Position numbers and translations under genes: made by a program. Below, piece after piece: positions 41,601 through 51,749 of a stretch of DNA of 64,000 nucleotides; the stretch's first letter is position 1, and every line of letters starts with the position of its first letter. This DNA comes from Tritrichomonas foetus (lineage: Eukaryota > Parabasalia > Tritrichomonadida > Tritrichomonadidae): assembly GCA_001839685.1 (NCBI GenBank), contig MLAK01000412.1, positions 30,281 to 94,280 on the forward strand, written 5' to 3'. The notes under the pieces were generated by a model. It made no database searches. It was given only the letters and a program-made list of their open reading frames with translations, and had not been told where the DNA came from.

Positions 41601-44600
41601 AGTATATAAAAACGAAATTAATCTTTTAGCTAGATCAATTTCAAGCCATTTTCCGTTTGGATCATAATAAAGAGAAAAAGTTTGAAGAACAGGTGAATTT
41701 GGATTTGGATCAACAATATAAAATGAAGCCAAATTTTCAAGTTCAGGAATTTCTTTGCTTTTTTGATTGTTCAAATAATTCTGTTTGGAAATTTCATTGA
41801 TTTCTTTAATTTCTAATATAAGTTTACTCTCATTATTACTTAATTGTTCAGATACAGAGTTATCTTTCATTAGAGTGTTTTCGTGTTGTGATTCATTGTT
41901 AGTGAAAGCAACATAATCATCATAAAATGGAGATAGTTCAAAAACCTTCATTAATTTTTGGTTTGAAATTACTTTGGGCCTGAATAAAATTGCTAAAGCT
42001 AAAACTTCACCGAATTGAGCCAAATCCTGATTTAATGAAGTTTCTGCCAATGATGACAAAATATTCATTACATGATTAAGTAATTTCGATCTTAAATCGG
42101 AAAGATCATAGCCACTTGTGATGGTGAAACTATCCAAAATGTTGATTGCATTTTGAGTCAAGATTGGGTTCTTTGATATAATTTTGGCAATTGTTTTGAG
42201 AGCAATCGGTCTTCGTTTTACAGCCCAATACATTAAATAAAATAAAGAGTATGTTGTCATTTTATCAGCAAGCATTGTTACATTTGCTTCATTACAACAT
42301 AATTTATCGAAAAATTGAACAAATAAATCATTCATTGTTTCACTTGAAGAAATACAACTCACAACGGCATAAGTAAAGAAAACTGGAAGTTGAAGGAATA
42401 ATGAATCCATTTCAATCATATTTCTTATTGAATCACCTTCATCAATTTTTAACATTAATCGACAAGAATTTGTAACCAAACTTTTATCAGGTGAATCACA
42501 ATCATTATTTTCATAATTATCATTATTTTTGTTGTAAGGTCTTCGAGCAATTAAATATTGACAATATTTGTTGGTATCATCATGGTTAACATAGTTTGTT
42601 TCTGCATAAATGGTCATAAATTTACAGCAAACACATTGTGATAAATTGATGTATATTGATGCCCAAGTATTTTTAATTGATATTACCGAATTTAAATATC
42701 CCCATGGAATTGATATTAGGTTATTATCTGAATAGATTGGTATTTTTAATGATTTATCACAATGAACAAGCATTTTCTTAACAACATCTAATAATTCAAT
42801 TGCAGGAAGATCTTCGCTACAGCCAACAATTGAATAGAAAAGAAGATCAGAATCTGTATCTTTTATTCCAATAGAGATTGCAGTTGTTAAAAGTGAACAA
42901 ATTATTTGTCTTGCCTGTGTCAATTTGGGAATAAGATTTTCAATTTTGTTATTTGAGCGAGTGGATATATTTTCGGTGTCAATAATCTTTGGTATATTTC
43001 CTTTGGATGGAATTAATCCCCTGAAAATATATAGTAAAAAAGGAATATGAATATATGAAGTTACTAAAGTTGGGAATTCAATCGTCATTTTCTTCCAATC
43101 AGAAAAGATCTGAATTTTTGTATCAAGTGATGAACGTTCCCAAACTTTATAATTAAACAAAATCCATTGGCAGATCATTTCTTTTTGTTTTGGTGAGTTC
43201 ATTACTTTCATTTGATAAAGGAAAGAATTCCAGACTGTAATATTCAAATGAGATGCAGATGATTCAGTTAAAAAATAAGAAATGATTGAATAGGAATTAC
43301 ATGCTAGCATATTGTTTGCATTTTCTGGCGATTTTGTAATCAATAAAGTTAGCAAGGAAAGTAAATAATCAAGCAAATTATGTGAAGAATTTGTAGCCGA
43401 ATCAACAAAATCAATCTGTGCAAATAAAGTAACAAGAAATGATACTGAATGAGATGCTTCAAAAACTTTTAAAAAGTTTGTGAAAAAGCGAATAGTCATG
43501 CCATTATATTGTGACGATGGAATTTTAGTTAAAATATTTTTCCCTGATTCATAAAGTGTAACTGTATCGGCTTGAAAATCAAAAACATTATTGGAATTAT
43601 TTAGAAAAGTTTTAAGCTCGTTTTGTTGCGAGTAGGAAATTGGTAATGGAATATTTAAATTTATATTCAAATTCCAGGAATTGCTTTTTGTTGATACAGT
43701 TGCATATTGAACTTGAAGAGGAGCTGATTCAATTTCATTAGAAAATTTATGAAACATTGAACATTTCTTGAAATCTTGATAAGGAGTTTCAGATAATGGA
43801 ATATTAAATGTGTAAACAAGTTTCATATTTATGTAAACATCACAAACTTGAAATGATTTAAAATAAAAGGCCAATTTAAACCATTTTCGCACAGGTATTT
43901 CAAAAGAAGGTGTTAATAAATTGCCATTAACACGAAAATATATTGTACTATCTGTGAAATAAGAAAATAACTCTTGTGTGTCATTTCTGAATTCGAAAAA
44001 GACTCGGTTACAATATTCTGAATCTAATAAAATTTTTGAAGAAACAACAAATCCATTCTGTAAGTCTTTAATTGCGAGTGGTGGGAGGCGAATTATTGAT
44101 TCTTTTGAAGAAAATTGCATTAAGGAGCAATATTCTGGTGAATCAGAATTTTTAATGATTTTTTCTAAAGAATCAATACAAGGAAGCATGAGTGGATTCA
44201 ATACAGTGTTGTTAAATGAAGAAAAAAGTCTAAAGAATGAAAATAAAGATCTTCGGCTTGATACAAAATTACTAATTTCTGTAAATAATTCAAGTGCATA
44301 AGGAATATCTTTGGATTCAGTGCATTCAAAAATCAAAGATGGGACATTTCCCATTAAACAAGAGCAACAATTGCACACAGAGTTTTTGCATATTTCAATC
44401 AATAATTTTAGAACATCCAAATATTTATCAGTATTTTTTACAGATATTAAAAGGAGAGGTAAAGCTTCAGGCATGGTGATAGTTCTACTATTCGACATAT
44501 CAAAAACTAAACTATAGATAATATTTAAAATATCATCTGTAATTCCAATTTTTTGGATAGTTGTCCCGATTGACGAAAAAGGAACAGCTTCAGTATTAAA

Positions 44601-46628
44601 ACCAGGATGGTTCTGTAAAGCTAATAAAAGCATAAGTCCAATTTCCATAACTTGATTAGATGCTTCTGTTTTTGGTAAATTTACAAGAGCTGACATGATA
44701 TCAATCAAAATTGATGAAGAAACTGCCAATAAAGGTGAAATAAAAGAAGGTTCAAATGAGATAACGCGTGTGAACAAATTCAACAAAACAATAAAAATAT
44801 GCAAGGATCTTTCATCTTCAATTTTCTTAATTAAATATAAAAGAGTATGATGAAAAGCCTCAATAATTTCCGAAGATTCAAAAGTATTTGATTTATAATC
44901 TATTGAAAAATATTGAATTGTTCGATCAATAATATCCGTAAAAAAATCTTGAACAGATTCTTCAAACAAAAAATGAAGCATTCCATAACAAAAATACTTC
45001 GATGTAATAATTGATTGAAGTGCATTTTTGCTCTGAAAAAGTGCACTTAAGACAGTCATTGTTGGAATTCGATAATTTTCTGCATCATGATCACCATTTA
45101 TATGATATTCTTGTTGGATGATTAATTCATGCATGATAACTTCATAAATAGAACCGTCTAAATCATTGTAATAAACTGGTCTAAAACAAGGATAAGACAT
45201 TTGCAACACTTGTGCAAATAGATTAGGATAAGTTACAATTGATTTAAGAAAGAAACAATATTTTTTAGAGATTATTTGAGCAGCATTTTTATCAACCGCT
45301 AAATTCGATAAAGACTCAAATAGAGTTTGTCGCAAAAGAATAATAATTGAATCTTTAGGGATATTCGGATCAAAAATTTGAGGACCAAAAATATGTCTCC
45401 ATAAATTCAAAGATGATAAGCATTGGCAAATTGCATGCTGATATTTATCGAATTGTTGAATAGTTAATAAAAGGAAAACAAAATATTCATAAGAAAATTG
45501 AAAATGCTTGAAAATACCAGTCAAAATTTGATTTGTTACATCAAATGGGCATTCTTTCAATTCTTGACCAAGAATAATTGAAGATTTAATTAAAGGAAAA
45601 TCTTTATCTTCTTTGTATTTCATTAAATTATCAAAATAATTAATATTTTCTAAGTCTGACTGGACACTTTTCTGAAATGTTTGGTTTTCTATATATTTAA
45701 AATCAATTTCTTTTCTTTCTATTGTAGTGAATTCAGTTTTGGTTTGTGGAAATTCAAACAGGTGATGAATATTTTCCATTAAATATTTGATGAGTTCAAC
45801 TAATTGGAAAATGTCACAATTTGTGTGCTTTTTAAGAATAATGAAAAGTGAAATAATCGGATATATAATTTGTGAAATAGTTCTTTGGTTTTTTAAATGA
45901 CTTAAAATCAAAAATACTTCAGGAAGCATTTTTTTACATATTTCTTTATCTAAATTTGGATTTGACGAAAATGCTTTTGAAATTATAAAAAATTGAGTCG
46001 AGATTACGTCGATATTTAATGATTGTTTGTTGGTTAAAATCAAATGTGAAAGACGTGAAAAAACCATTTGGTTTGTATTTACACAATTTGAAGTAAATTC
46101 TGGATAAATGCTTGCAATTATTTGAACTGGTGGCAAAATTAAAGTGATGTCACAAGAATCATCAATACTTAATAAACGTTCATAGATTAATGCAAATAAA
46201 TCAGAAACAAGTTTAGAATTTTTCGGTAAAAAGCGAATCGCATTTTTTAAGCAATTCATAAAAGAAGTGAGATCTTTTGTGTTGATCGATTCAACTGGTG
46301 TAAACAAAAGTGCACAACATGATTGCAAAGTTAATATGGCCATATATTCATTTTGCGATAATGATGGTGATGAAGATCCAAAAAATGTCACAAGCCGATT
46401 CATTAGTTGAGCGCGAACATCATACTGCAATTTGTATGTCTGAACAACAGATTCCGTGTTTGTCCATGATTTTGATTTATCATCGATAATTGGAATTAAT
46501 TTTGAAATAGATTTTGGAATTGGTGGCTCTGGATCGTTCGGACGATTTTTGAATATTTCTGATACGATCGTAATAGAGTTGTCTGTTTTTGGCACGTATG
46601 AAGCGAGAAAGCGAAAAACTCTATTCAT
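38700..46628 (-). CDS. BEACH-domain protein (NBEA/LRBA/LYST/WDFY3-like) with PH and WD40
   Basis: 2642 residues, the largest gene here. The N-terminal 1900 or so residues are mostly helical HEAT/ARM-like, broken by a beta-rich lectin-like (ConA-type) domain near 856-970 (VVSSKILLDSEYCNRVFFEF, VNGNLLTPSFEIPVRKWFKLAFYF). A PH-like domain is at about 1925-2030. The BEACH domain is at about 2045-2290: WVSREISTFEYLMWINELSGRS, YPVFPWIL, LVPEFFFCPDFLL and HINQWIDLIFGCKQTGEEA. A WD40 block follows (about 2350-2642). These scaffolds govern membrane traffic, lysosome size or autophagy in other eukaryotes. The exact orthologue cannot be set. The single exon of 7.9 kb underlines the intron-poor genome. 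Confidence 0.93.
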   Translation of the reverse strand: MNRVFRFLASYVPKTDNSITIVSEIFKNRPNDPEPPIPKSISKLIPIIDDKSKSWTNTESVVQTYKLQYDVRAQLMNRLVTFFGSSSPSLSQNEYMAILTLQSCCALLFTPVESINTKDLTSFMNCLKNAIRFLPKNSKLVSDLFALIYERLLSIDDSCDITLILPPVQIIASIYPEFTSNCVNTNQMVFSRLSHLILTNKQSLNIDVISTQFFIISKAFSSNPNLDKEICKKMLPEVFLILSHLKNQRTISQIIYPIISLFIILKKHTNCDIFQLVELIKYLMENIHHLFEFPQTKTEFTTIERKEIDFKYIENQTFQKSVQSDLENINYFDNLMKYKEDKDFPLIKSSIILGQELKECPFDVTNQILTGIFKHFQFSYEYFVFLLLTIQQFDKYQHAICQCLSSLNLWRHIFGPQIFDPNIPKDSIIILLRQTLFESLSNLAVDKNAAQIISKKYCFFLKSIVTYPNLFAQVLQMSYPCFRPVYYNDLDGSIYEVIMHELIIQQEYHINGDHDAENYRIPTMTVLSALFQSKNALQSIITSKYFCYGMLHFLFEESVQDFFTDIIDRTIQYFSIDYKSNTFESSEIIEAFHHTLLYLIKKIEDERSLHIFIVLLNLFTRVISFEPSFISPLLAVSSSILIDIMSALVNLPKTEASNQVMEIGLMLLLALQNHPGFNTEAVPFSSIGTTIQKIGITDDILNIIYSLVFDMSNSRTITMPEALPLLLISVKNTDKYLDVLKLLIEICKNSVCNCCSCLMGNVPSLIFECTESKDIPYALELFTEISNFVSSRRSLFSFFRLFSSFNNTVLNPLMLPCIDSLEKIIKNSDSPEYCSLMQFSSKESIIRLPPLAIKDLQNGFVVSSKILLDSEYCNRVFFEFRNDTQELFSYFTDSTIYFRVNGNLLTPSFEIPVRKWFKLAFYFKSFQVCDVYINMKLVYTFNIPLSETPYQDFKKCSMFHKFSNEIESAPLQVQYATVSTKSNSWNLNINLNIPLPISYSQQNELKTFLNNSNNVFDFQADTVTLYESGKNILTKIPSSQYNGMTIRFFTNFLKVFEASHSVSFLVTLFAQIDFVDSATNSSHNLLDYLLSLLTLLITKSPENANNMLACNSYSIISYFLTESSASHLNITVWNSFLYQMKVMNSPKQKEMICQWILFNYKVWERSSLDTKIQIFSDWKKMTIEFPTLVTSYIHIPFLLYIFRGLIPSKGNIPKIIDTENISTRSNNKIENLIPKLTQARQIICSLLTTAISIGIKDTDSDLLFYSIVGCSEDLPAIELLDVVKKMLVHCDKSLKIPIYSDNNLISIPWGYLNSVISIKNTWASIYINLSQCVCCKFMTIYAETNYVNHDDTNKYCQYLIARRPYNKNNDNYENNDCDSPDKSLVTNSCRLMLKIDEGDSIRNMIEMDSLFLQLPVFFTYAVVSCISSSETMNDLFVQFFDKLCCNEANVTMLADKMTTYSLFYLMYWAVKRRPIALKTIAKIISKNPILTQNAINILDSFTITSGYDLSDLRSKLLNHVMNILSSLAETSLNQDLAQFGEVLALAILFRPKVISNQKLMKVFELSPFYDDYVAFTNNESQHENTLMKDNSVSEQLSNNESKLILEIKEINEISKQNYLNNQKSKEIPELENLASFYIVDPNPNSPVLQTFSLYYDPNGKWLEIDLAKRLISFLYTLWTNYDVDIHQSLCTLINMVIQESSNEDDLIQLPVIVDKLVQEFDVYDEFIHLIFDTINRFPNDSIVGKLFGPILASKYKTITEETFLSGFFALTNYCDQPPASLPGVTRELVSVFVSVLEQFPKTPKPLSTEIMHSLNEMNLRTATSLIEKHQISSRHWRSLWQQMTYDRSPFYLIRSEFQSRIHYKRSPLVDQFFRPSLKRNAFFNKHREASMKRDAYPPDAVNRIPRTNSSAMSSLPSHFNFVHEQSVESISEAIPIPNRYIWKARCELVKVTKTTEGSFVISANGFSFLNEDDDERIVIKAELVDMIFYQYMLQRPTAIELFTTTHKSYFFNFPDVDSHKFVSYFRSIPMPNARFIQAYPAQAEIARLDLTRKWVSREISTFEYLMWINELSGRSMNNLNAYPVFPWILSNYSCEKLDLNDTSIYRDLSKPVGALNPTRLAKLKLLKDSVPDINYLYQSTYSSIFMVLHLLVRLEPFTSVHIKYQDDKFDVASRMFTSIADCFQRCCDNNANFRELVPEFFFCPDFLLNNDNFDLGILPDGTPVNHVVLPPWAKTPEDFIHLHKQALESDYVSEHINQWIDLIFGCKQTGEEAEKADNTFDPRLYPNCWNNITDPNDITVTEDMLMKVGIIPQKIFDSPHPTRNKRPEVNKSGFTEIKVTNCSIIDTKINGESLEKYTIFSLHSDGRVFISRNNRTVSPVSKERFGKIAVHSSSLNDSVLFAFATENSSYLIVVKSNGSFVSKMSSLHIDAISCACFYQDEIITGGRDSILVKWFLNDKSQGLSNTKSLMAHADAVACVCASDGFGIIVSCSIDGLLVASTAHDFSFLMAVEMKLEPPFVPNQVLITEMIGRVIVQCANPQNKESGHQILFVYTLNGKLLHKFTHDKCVTAWCQAPRSDGFDFLVIADVGNNLYLYDAFDMKLIRKIFNSPSKITHLHYHRGIDLLAIGTESGALYVGSLFH

Positions 46629-47179
46629 TGATCGTTATTCAGATTTTTAAGGTGAAATTTTGACGAATTTTGCCAACGATTAACTTTTTTGTTGAAGATA
46701 TGACAAAATTGAATGTCATCAAAGAAATATAACAAACACTTTTTTACAATTATGTAATTCATTTTACGATATTATTCAAGGGATAAACGACAATACAATA
46801 ATTATTAAAAAAGCTAACATCAAAATGAATACTAGAAAACGAATCATAATTCGTTTGATCATACACTATCCAAACATTTCCAAAAATAAACATTATCATA
46901 TTTATTAAATAGTTTTAAGTGAAAGGTATTTAACAAAATATAAAACATTTCTATCTATAAATTTTCATTGAAATCATATTGGAGCATCAATTTTTCATTT
47001 CACTCACCTTAAATTTTAAATGTTTATTCATTATTTTTGCCATCTAAAAAAACATGCCAAATTTGATGCAGATTGTGATATAAATCTGTTTTTTTCAACT
47101 ATACTTTTTGAAGATTTGTTTGGTCTATTCCTATTCAAAATCCTCTATTCGGTCAAATCATTGAATATATTCAAAACAA
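46629..47179. other. Divergent intergenic, BEACH / GRP170-like
   Basis: 551 bp between two divergent starts. TCA lies directly before the BEACH ATG (minus strand GATCAATG), and TTCAAAACAA lies before the chaperone ATG. No other element recognised. Confidence 0.5.
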
Positions 47180-49387
47180 ATGATGTTCTTATCTTTTGCT
47201 TTCTTTGTTTCATCCTCTCTTATTGGATTTGACATTGGAAGTGACACAATCAAAGCAGCTGTCATTCGCTCAGGCCGAAGTATTGAAATTGTTTTAAACG
47301 AACAATCAAAACGAAAAACGCCTGGATATGTTTCTTTTGAATCAGATTTCCCAATCACAACAGAAAACGTCAGAAACATAACACGACATGTTGGATTCTC
47401 AGCCACAACCGTTATGATGCGCAACCGAAGCGCTGTTGTTCGCGCCATTCCAGAAATAATTGGAAAAAATTACAGCGTTGAATTACAAGAACTTTTCGAG
47501 TCTCGCCTATACAATTTCAATATTAACGGAACGCAAGTAAATGGAGTGGAGCCGCACGTTGCTCTTGCCATGCTTTTTGAGCATTTTGTTCATAACGCCG
47601 AAATTCAATTACAGCAAGGAAACATTCGCGACACAGTTATTGCCGTACCAGCATATTTTACTGACGCTCAACGCTCCAAAGTTGCTCTAGCGGCGAAAAT
47701 CGCAGGATTAAACTTATTGCATATTATTGACGAAAAGCATGCCTTGGCCCAAGTTTACGCTTTTGAAAAAACAAGCTTTTTCACGCGCGAGCCAAAAACG
47801 GTTGCTATCGTCGATGTTGGCCATAGTTCAATCACGATTAGTGGATTCAAATTCAGCGCCAAAATTGTCACAAGCAAAGGCAGGAATCCAAGGCCAGTTC
47901 CAAAAGTTGAAGAACTTGGATATGTTTGGGACGACACAGTTGGTGGTATTGATTTTGATATTGCAATTGCACGACACTTTTCAGAAAAATATCAGGTACC
48001 TTTAAATCAAGCCCTTTTGGAAGATTCTCAGCGTGTGAAGCATGCGCTAACTCTTGGCGATACCGCAAACATTACTGTTGATTTTTTAGATACTCGTCTG
48101 ATTTTCACCAGAGATGAATTTCATTCAATTTGTTCACCAATCATTGAAAAAATCAAAAATTTGGGACAGTCAATGAATCGTACTTTTGACCTTGTTGAAT
48201 TCGTTGGTGGTGCCTCAAGAATTCCAATTGTAATCGACACTCTGACTTCATTTCTAGGTAACTTTTCTCGTTCATTGAATGGTGATGAAGCAATTGTAAT
48301 TGGTGCGGCTTACACGGCAGCTATGACTAGTGGTGCATTCAAGCTAAAAGAAATGACATATTCACCAACAAGTGCTCATTCTGCAAATTTAACATATGGT
48401 TCGAGAAAAGTTCAACTTTTTGGGCAAGGATCTTCTTTAAGTAAGTTGAAAACAGCTCGTCTTGATGCAGACAATGAATCATCACGTGTGTCACTTTATT
48501 ATACATCAAAAGTACCGATTGGATGTGATAAGATGATTGGGGAATGGGAAATTATTCGAAATGAACCTTATCCAAACGTGTCACGAATTGTTTTATCATT
48601 TGGGTTTAATGATAAATCTCTTAGTATTCTTTCGAAGAGCCAACTTTTCACGAAACTTGAAAGTGGTGAAGTAAAACAGTCTCCACTTGATATAAAGCAA
48701 GTTTTCAAACCATCAAAGATAACAAAAGAAGAAAAAACTAAAGAAAAATTACTTTTAAATGCATTTTCAGCAAACGATCAACGACTTTCGAAGATTGCTG
48801 AAGCAAGAAATACTTTAGAGTCTCTTCTTTTTGAATTAAAAGATGCTCATCAACATGATCCAGTTTGGATTTCAGTCACTTCTGATGAAGAAAAAAAGAA
48901 AGTTAATCAAACATTACAGGAAATTTCTAATTGGATTGAAGAGAAAGTCGACTTTGATGATGAATTACCATTGAAAGAAAAAACAAGGAATCTTGAAGAA
49001 TCAGTAAAAGATATTAAATATCGTGTACAAGAAGCAAGAACAAGAGAATCATCAATTCATGAACTAGAATATCTTTTAAATGACATGCAAGACGCAGTAA
49101 TTAACAGATGGCCATCGAAGAAACTTCGTGTACCAAAACAACAAAAGAAAGCGATTTTGAACCATGTGAAGCTGACAAAGGAGTGGCTTTCAAGGAAAAA
49201 GGAAGAACAAACCGAACTTCAACCATGGGATGAACCTGCATTAAAGACAACAGACATTGAACTAAGGATTAAAAAACTTGGCGATGCGTTTAAGAATCTT
49301 GAAGAGGCTGTTTTGTCGAATAAATTAAAGAATAAACGAGGTGATTCTGAAGGAGATGATGAAGACCAGTTTGGCGCTGATCTGTAG
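47180..49387 (+). CDS. ER Hsp70-superfamily chaperone, Hsp110/GRP170 (HYOU1/Lhs1)-like
   Basis: 735 residues. Residues 1-16 are a signal peptide (MMFLSFAFFVSSSLIG) leading straight into the first ATPase motif FDIGSDTIKAA. Further actin-fold motifs: VIAVPAYFTDAQR, VAIVDVGHSSITISG and FVGGASRIPIV. A short beta domain and a long helical, charged C-terminal region (about 520-735) follow, as in GRP170 rather than BiP. GRP170 proteins act as nucleotide exchange factors and holdases for ER BiP. It is shorter than animal GRP170 (about 1000 residues). The C-terminus is acidic and ends FGADL, not KDEL/HDEL. Two tandem ATG codons open the gene; the first is used here. Confidence 0.87.
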   Translation: MMFLSFAFFVSSSLIGFDIGSDTIKAAVIRSGRSIEIVLNEQSKRKTPGYVSFESDFPITTENVRNITRHVGFSATTVMMRNRSAVVRAIPEIIGKNYSVELQELFESRLYNFNINGTQVNGVEPHVALAMLFEHFVHNAEIQLQQGNIRDTVIAVPAYFTDAQRSKVALAAKIAGLNLLHIIDEKHALAQVYAFEKTSFFTREPKTVAIVDVGHSSITISGFKFSAKIVTSKGRNPRPVPKVEELGYVWDDTVGGIDFDIAIARHFSEKYQVPLNQALLEDSQRVKHALTLGDTANITVDFLDTRLIFTRDEFHSICSPIIEKIKNLGQSMNRTFDLVEFVGGASRIPIVIDTLTSFLGNFSRSLNGDEAIVIGAAYTAAMTSGAFKLKEMTYSPTSAHSANLTYGSRKVQLFGQGSSLSKLKTARLDADNESSRVSLYYTSKVPIGCDKMIGEWEIIRNEPYPNVSRIVLSFGFNDKSLSILSKSQLFTKLESGEVKQSPLDIKQVFKPSKITKEEKTKEKLLLNAFSANDQRLSKIAEARNTLESLLFELKDAHQHDPVWISVTSDEEKKKVNQTLQEISNWIEEKVDFDDELPLKEKTRNLEESVKDIKYRVQEARTRESSIHELEYLLNDMQDAVINRWPSKKLRVPKQQKKAILNHVKLTKEWLSRKKEEQTELQPWDEPALKTTDIELRIKKLGDAFKNLEEAVLSNKLKNKRGDSEGDDEDQFGADL

Positions 49388-50435
49388 AATGTTGCAATGT
49401 GAAATATCACAGAGCTTTATTATTTTATAAAAATATATTATTCAATAAACTATATTATACAATTGTGGTGAAGAATAATTTTAAATTGTTATTGAAAAAT
49501 TTCGAACAAAATCTTGTCATATAGTCAATTCATAATTTGTAATTATTATACAGTGGTTTTAGCATTGCATCATTTGAATTATTATTCAGGGGTTCTCTCA
49601 CATAAAGATCTAAATCAAAACCGTATGAAAATTATTAAAAAACATGATAAAACAGTTTATCATATTTTTGAATCATTTGAATCTTTTTCTTGGCTATATT
49701 CATTCACAAAATTTCAAACATACTATCAGTATTAGTTCAATTAATCATCGAATTTGTTGAATGATGAATGTGGAAAATATATATATGGATAAAGAAATAG
49801 TTTTAAAGAAAATGAAAGATGAAATGCCGAGTTCTAAACTTTCATCACTTTTAATATTTATCACCAGATTAGAAATCATTTCTGAAAAAAATCTAGATAA
49901 TGTTATTTTTTTAGAATAGATCAAAAATGATGATATAAACTCATTTCAAGGGATAATCTCTCATATATCCAATAAAATTAATGAAAAATATCAGAATAGA
50001 ATCAAAGCTAAACATAATTGACTGAATAAAGATCAAAATAAAATAAAAATTCTCACAACTCAAAATCCAATATTAATCAAATAGGATTTATCAAATATTC
50101 TTCTTTGTACGGAGCAGCCAAATGCTTCAAATATTTATTCTAAAGGCAGGCAATATCTAATAAACAAAACTTTTTAAGTATGCAATGTTAGGAAACGAGA
50201 ACGAGATTATTCATTTTTGTGATAAAATGACTGTTCTTTTGTATGATTCAGTTATTTTATTCTTTGATATGTTACTTTTTGTTCTTTTAAGGAATGTATA
50301 AATTATTTTTTCTATATACCAGATGAAATTGTGAAATCTGTAATCTTTTTTTTTTTTATAACTTTTCATAATCATAGTCATTGTTAAGTTATAAAATAAT
50401 AAACGTATTTTTATTGATACAATCTCAGATTTTCC
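49388..50435. other. Intergenic with decayed ORF
   Basis: 1.05 kb. Apart from the pseudogene-like frame at 49761-50177 (listed), nothing is recognised. Another open stretch at 49514-49735 lacks an ATG near its start and is not supported. Confidence 0.5.
49761..50177 (+). pseudogene. Possible decayed coding sequence
   Basis: From tandem ATG codons at 49761 the frame reads MMNVENIYMDKEIVLKKMKD and continues for 138 codons to a TAA at 50175, with only three internal stops (49917, 50019, 50082). For DNA this AT-rich, many more stops would be expected by chance, and the translation looks protein-like (SSKLSSLLIFITRLEIISEK). No family recognised. It may be a dead member of a lineage-specific repeat-protein family, or chance. 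Confidence 0.35.
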
Positions 50436-51749
50436 ATGCCATGTGATGCAGCGACATTTGCAAAAGTATGCAGAGTTGTTGCCCCATTGGTTGGTATTGG
50501 TGATGGACTTTATTTGGTATTTGTTTACTCCGACGAATATTGGCTATCGATAATTGGCTACAAAAATCTCGTTTTATCGCTTTTACTAATGTTATTTTCA
50601 ATTGGATCGTTTTCAGCCAGCATTGTCTTTTTTTTGGTCAAAAAGGAACGAAAATCGTTGGTCGTGAATTTATATTCGCTTTCGTCAATTATTTGCTTCT
50701 TTATTTCGATTATTTTACTTCGATCATCATCAACCAAAGTTCAGGATGAAGCAATATTCTGGATTGAGTCATATAATCAAACCTACAATGAATCCAAATT
50801 GATGGCAAATTTTGAAAAACAATATCCAAATGAGCAAATAAATAATTACATTCGTACTCATGTGACTTATGCACATGACGTTTTATTATTGACCCTTCTT
50901 ATTTGGGTTTTGTTTTTTGTGATCTTCAGTTTCTTTTCACATGTATTGATTGAGTATTTCAATACAATTAATTCTAATCTTAGTCAGGTGTCAAGAAAGC
51001 ATAGCTTTCGATATTACAACGATGAGAATAATGAATATGTGTATGAATACGAATACTACGACTATGATGATGAAACTCATGAAAAAACAGGTGTCCGAAC
51101 TAGGACAAGAACATCAACACCTATTTACTCAAAAGCAAAGATTGCACATGTTAGGTCTGCCACAAAAATTCTCAGACTTGTTAATATGGATAGCCAACCA
51201 AATGTTTTACAAAATGCAACACCAGTCAAAGGAGATAATCAGAACTCAGAAGTAAGTCAAACATTTGATGAAAAAACAGATTCAGATAAAAGTGCAAAAT
51301 CTATTATAAGTCGGAAAAACATCCATATTAATTTATCTGACTCCTATATGTCTTATTCAGACGAGGCGCATATTTCTGCGATTACATCAACTTCTCCAAG
51401 AAGATCTAAAACTATTATTCCTAAAAGACTCCGAAGAATCCATCTTGATGAACCACTAAATATTGATTCTGACTCGATATTGCCTGAACAAAATACCTCA
51501 ATTGATTTTTCAATGAGGCATTCACGAAAAATGAGTCGATCTCCGAGATCGCCGAGACAAACCGAGCAGGTTCCTGCACGTTTAAGGCCACTTGATGTGA
51601 AAAGTAACACTCCTAAGAAAAAGTATAATTGGGATAATCCAATTAAAATTGTTTTATCTTCATCAGACTCAGATTCAACTTCCTCATTATTCAACAGCTA
51701 TGATTCTTTTGGATTTTTCGGTGGGTTTCATTCAAGTGATTCATGGTGA
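50436..51749 (+). CDS. Tetraspanin-like four-helix membrane protein with long tail
   Basis: 437 residues. Four hydrophobic segments at about 11-31, 42-68, 75-96 and 147-172, with a larger loop (97-146) between the third and fourth carrying N-glycosylation sequons (N113-QT and N118-ES). This is the tetraspanin layout, but the loop has no cysteines and no CCG motif, so membership is doubtful. The last 260 residues are cytosolic and polar: a Tyr/Glu/Asp-rich stretch (about 193-215), then an Arg/Ser-rich region with SPR-type sites, ending in a Ser/Phe/Gly segment. Trichomonads are reported to have divergent tetraspanin-like families. The ATG at 50436 is followed by a short N-terminal tail. Confidence 0.6.
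   Translation: MPCDAATFAKVCRVVAPLVGIGDGLYLVFVYSDEYWLSIIGYKNLVLSLLLMLFSIGSFSASIVFFLVKKERKSLVVNLYSLSSIICFFISIILLRSSSTKVQDEAIFWIESYNQTYNESKLMANFEKQYPNEQINNYIRTHVTYAHDVLLLTLLIWVLFFVIFSFFSHVLIEYFNTINSNLSQVSRKHSFRYYNDENNEYVYEYEYYDYDDETHEKTGVRTRTRTSTPIYSKAKIAHVRSATKILRLVNMDSQPNVLQNATPVKGDNQNSEVSQTFDEKTDSDKSAKSIISRKNIHINLSDSYMSYSDEAHISAITSTSPRRSKTIIPKRLRRIHLDEPLNIDSDSILPEQNTSIDFSMRHSRKMSRSPRSPRQTEQVPARLRPLDVKSNTPKKKYNWDNPIKIVLSSSDSDSTSSLFNSYDSFGFFGGFHSSDSW

Noticed and set aside
49514..49735. 73-residue frame after the chaperone gene
   Set aside because: TTG start and a different frame from the decayed ORF; no recognisable content.
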